From positions 1 to 5,124 of the forward strand of contig CAAGGN010000075.1 in NCBI GenBank assembly GCA_900769375.1: DNA of 5,124 nt. Direction: 5' to 3'. Below are positions 4,898 through 5,124 of this stretch, piece after piece (within the stretch, counting starts at the first letter, position 1; each line of letters begins with the position of its first letter). Source of the DNA: Clostridia bacterium. GTDB taxonomy: Bacteria; Bacillota; Clostridia; Oscillospirales; Acutalibacteraceae. A program made the translations under genes and the position numbers. The notes under the pieces are model-generated. The model ran no database searches and was not told the DNA's origin. It was given only the letters and a program-made list of their open reading frames with translations.

Positions 4898-4973
4898 CCG
4901 GGTGTGGCGCAGCTGGTAGCGCGCTTGACTGGGGGTCAAGAGGCCGCAGGTTCAAGTCCTGTCACTCGGACCA
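4898..4973 (+). tRNA. tRNA-Pro, anticodon GGG
   Basis: This is a full cloverleaf of 76 nt. The acceptor CCGGGTG (4898-4904) pairs with CACTCGG (4963-4969) with one G-T pair. T8 and G9 follow, then the D stem GCGC (4907-4910 with 4919-4922). The anticodon stem CTTGA/TCAAG (4924-4928 with 4936-4940) has loop C-T-GGG-G-G with anticodon 4931-4933. The T stem GCAGG/CCTGT (4946-4950 with 4958-4962) has loop TTCAAGT. Discriminator A4970 and an encoded CCA (4971-4973) complete it. It decodes proline codons CCC and CCT, and its G36-G37 pair makes it a TrmD substrate in principle. No promoter is visible between ptsH and the tRNA, so it is probably cotranscribed with ptsH and cut out by RNase P and 3' processing enzymes. 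Confidence 0.96.
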
Positions 4974-4978
4974 AAAAA

Positions 4979-5010
4979 GCATTCAAGCTATTTGGCTTGG
5001 ATGCTTTTTT
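4979..5010 (+). terminator. Intrinsic terminator after tRNA-Pro (bidirectional)
   Basis: GCATTCAAGC (4979-4988) pairs with GCTTGGATGC (4995-5004) as a 10-bp stem with one T-G pair and loop TATTTG, followed by six T (5005-5010). Six A upstream (4973-4978) can extend the stem and also give the reverse strand a T-run, so it can act in both directions. It ends the ptsH-tRNA unit. Confidence 0.92.
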
Positions 5011-5037
5011 ATTGGTGTCTTTAGACGTGGAAATAAA

Positions 5038-5056
5038 CCCCCAGTTCTACTGGGGG
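5038..5056 (+). other. Strong hairpin, 8-bp stem with 3-nt loop
   Basis: CCCCCAGT (5038-5045) pairs perfectly with ACTGGGGG (5049-5056) around loop TCT. It is followed by GAAGATAAAAA, not T, so it is not a plus-strand terminator, and the minus strand has no clean T-run either. The GC-rich stem is unlike the AT-rich surroundings, which suits a protein-recognised hairpin such as those bound by Y1 transposases. Confidence 0.6.
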
Positions 5057-5086
5057 AAGATAAAAAGAGTAGGGCTACAATAAAAA

Positions 5087-5110
5087 GTGGCGAGGCGAGT
5101 GCCAAGCCAC
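5087..5110 (+). other. Compound hairpin with a purine-rich 2x2 internal loop
   Basis: The outer stem GTGGC (5087-5091) pairs with GCCAC (5106-5110), and the inner stem GGC (5094-5096) with GCC (5101-5103) around tetraloop GAGT. The two stems are separated by a symmetric internal loop of GA (5092-5093) facing AA (5104-5105), which could form sheared purine pairs. This looks like designed RNA structure rather than a simple inverted repeat, and it lies close to the expected start of whatever follows the window. Confidence 0.45.
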
Positions 5111-5124
5111 AAAGAAATATTGGA

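Larger units (their letters stand above)
5011..5124 (+). mobile_element. Structured gene-free right edge; possible IS200/IS605-superfamily left end and transposon leader
   Basis: No coding frame is seen here. The stretch starts directly after the tRNA terminator and carries a strong C5/G5 hairpin (5038-5056), A-rich linkers, a second compound hairpin (5087-5110) and a purine-rich end (aaagaaatattgga) that could lead into a ribosome binding site just beyond the window. A subterminal hairpin followed by a structured leader and then an ORF is the layout of left ends in the IS200/IS605 superfamily (Y1 transposase TnpA, or IscB-type elements whose omega-RNA lies upstream of the ORF). No transposase sequence is in the window and the exact left boundary cannot be set. 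A structured leader of an ordinary gene or an unrelated non-coding RNA are alternatives. Confidence 0.4.

Noticed and set aside
4761..4955. 64-codon minus-strand open frame across the end of ptsH and the tRNA
   Set aside because: It covers a tRNA gene and a hairpin, with no ribosome binding site; a shadow frame.
1..5124. CRISPR array, prophage or defence gene cluster
   Set aside because: No spaced direct-repeat array and no nuclease, integrase or toxin-like coding region is seen; the only repeat pair is the two-copy dyad at ylxM.

Overview
The window looks like a chromosomal piece of a low-to-moderate GC Bacillota genome, most likely a gut-type clostridium (class Clostridia, possibly Oscillospiraceae or Ruminococcaceae). 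This is inferred from the gene order ylxM-ffh-rpsP-khpA-rimM-trmD, strong AGGAGG-type ribosome binding sites, near-consensus SigA promoters, and an HPr carrying both His15 and Ser46. No species can be named from the sequence alone.

Layout. Positions 1-720 (minus strand) hold the N-terminal 240 codons of an OppA-type solute-binding lipoprotein that runs off the left edge. The 163-bp divergent intergenic region (721-883) carries one promoter for each direction. It also carries two 23-bp near-identical copies, 50 bp apart, of a dyad TGTAAAG-N7-CTTGACA. The first copy contains the -35 box of the ylxM promoter and the second lies in the ylxM leader. The plus strand then has the protein-targeting and ribosome-biogenesis block: ylxM (884-1192), ffh (1207-2565), rpsP (2622-2864), khpA (2877-3110), rimM (3186-3698) and trmD (3685-4407, overlapping rimM). 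Two consecutive hairpins between khpA and rimM look like an attenuator. A separate promoter at 4499-4526 drives ptsH (HPr, 4574-4837). It is followed by a 12-bp perfect hairpin, a tRNA-Pro(GGG) gene with encoded CCA (4898-4973), and a strong intrinsic terminator (4979-5010).

The last ~114 bases contain no gene. They hold a strong C5/G5 hairpin and a second compound hairpin, and end in a purine-rich stretch that looks like the run-up to a start codon. This resembles the left-end/leader region of an IS200/IS605-superfamily element whose ORF would start just past the right edge. That is inference only.

How the genes work together: YlxM and Ffh belong to the signal recognition particle branch (co-translational targeting). 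S16, RimM and TrmD form the conserved small-subunit assembly and tRNA m1G37 methylation cluster, with KhpA a small RNA-binding KH protein. rplS (L19), which usually follows trmD, is not there. HPr is the PTS phosphocarrier and carbon-catabolite signalling protein and is probably an independent unit with the tRNA. Most of the window is ordinary housekeeping sequence. The places that deserve a second look are the duplicated dyad at ylxM, the khpA-rimM double hairpin, the wrong-way terminator-like hairpin before the tRNA, and the structured right edge.
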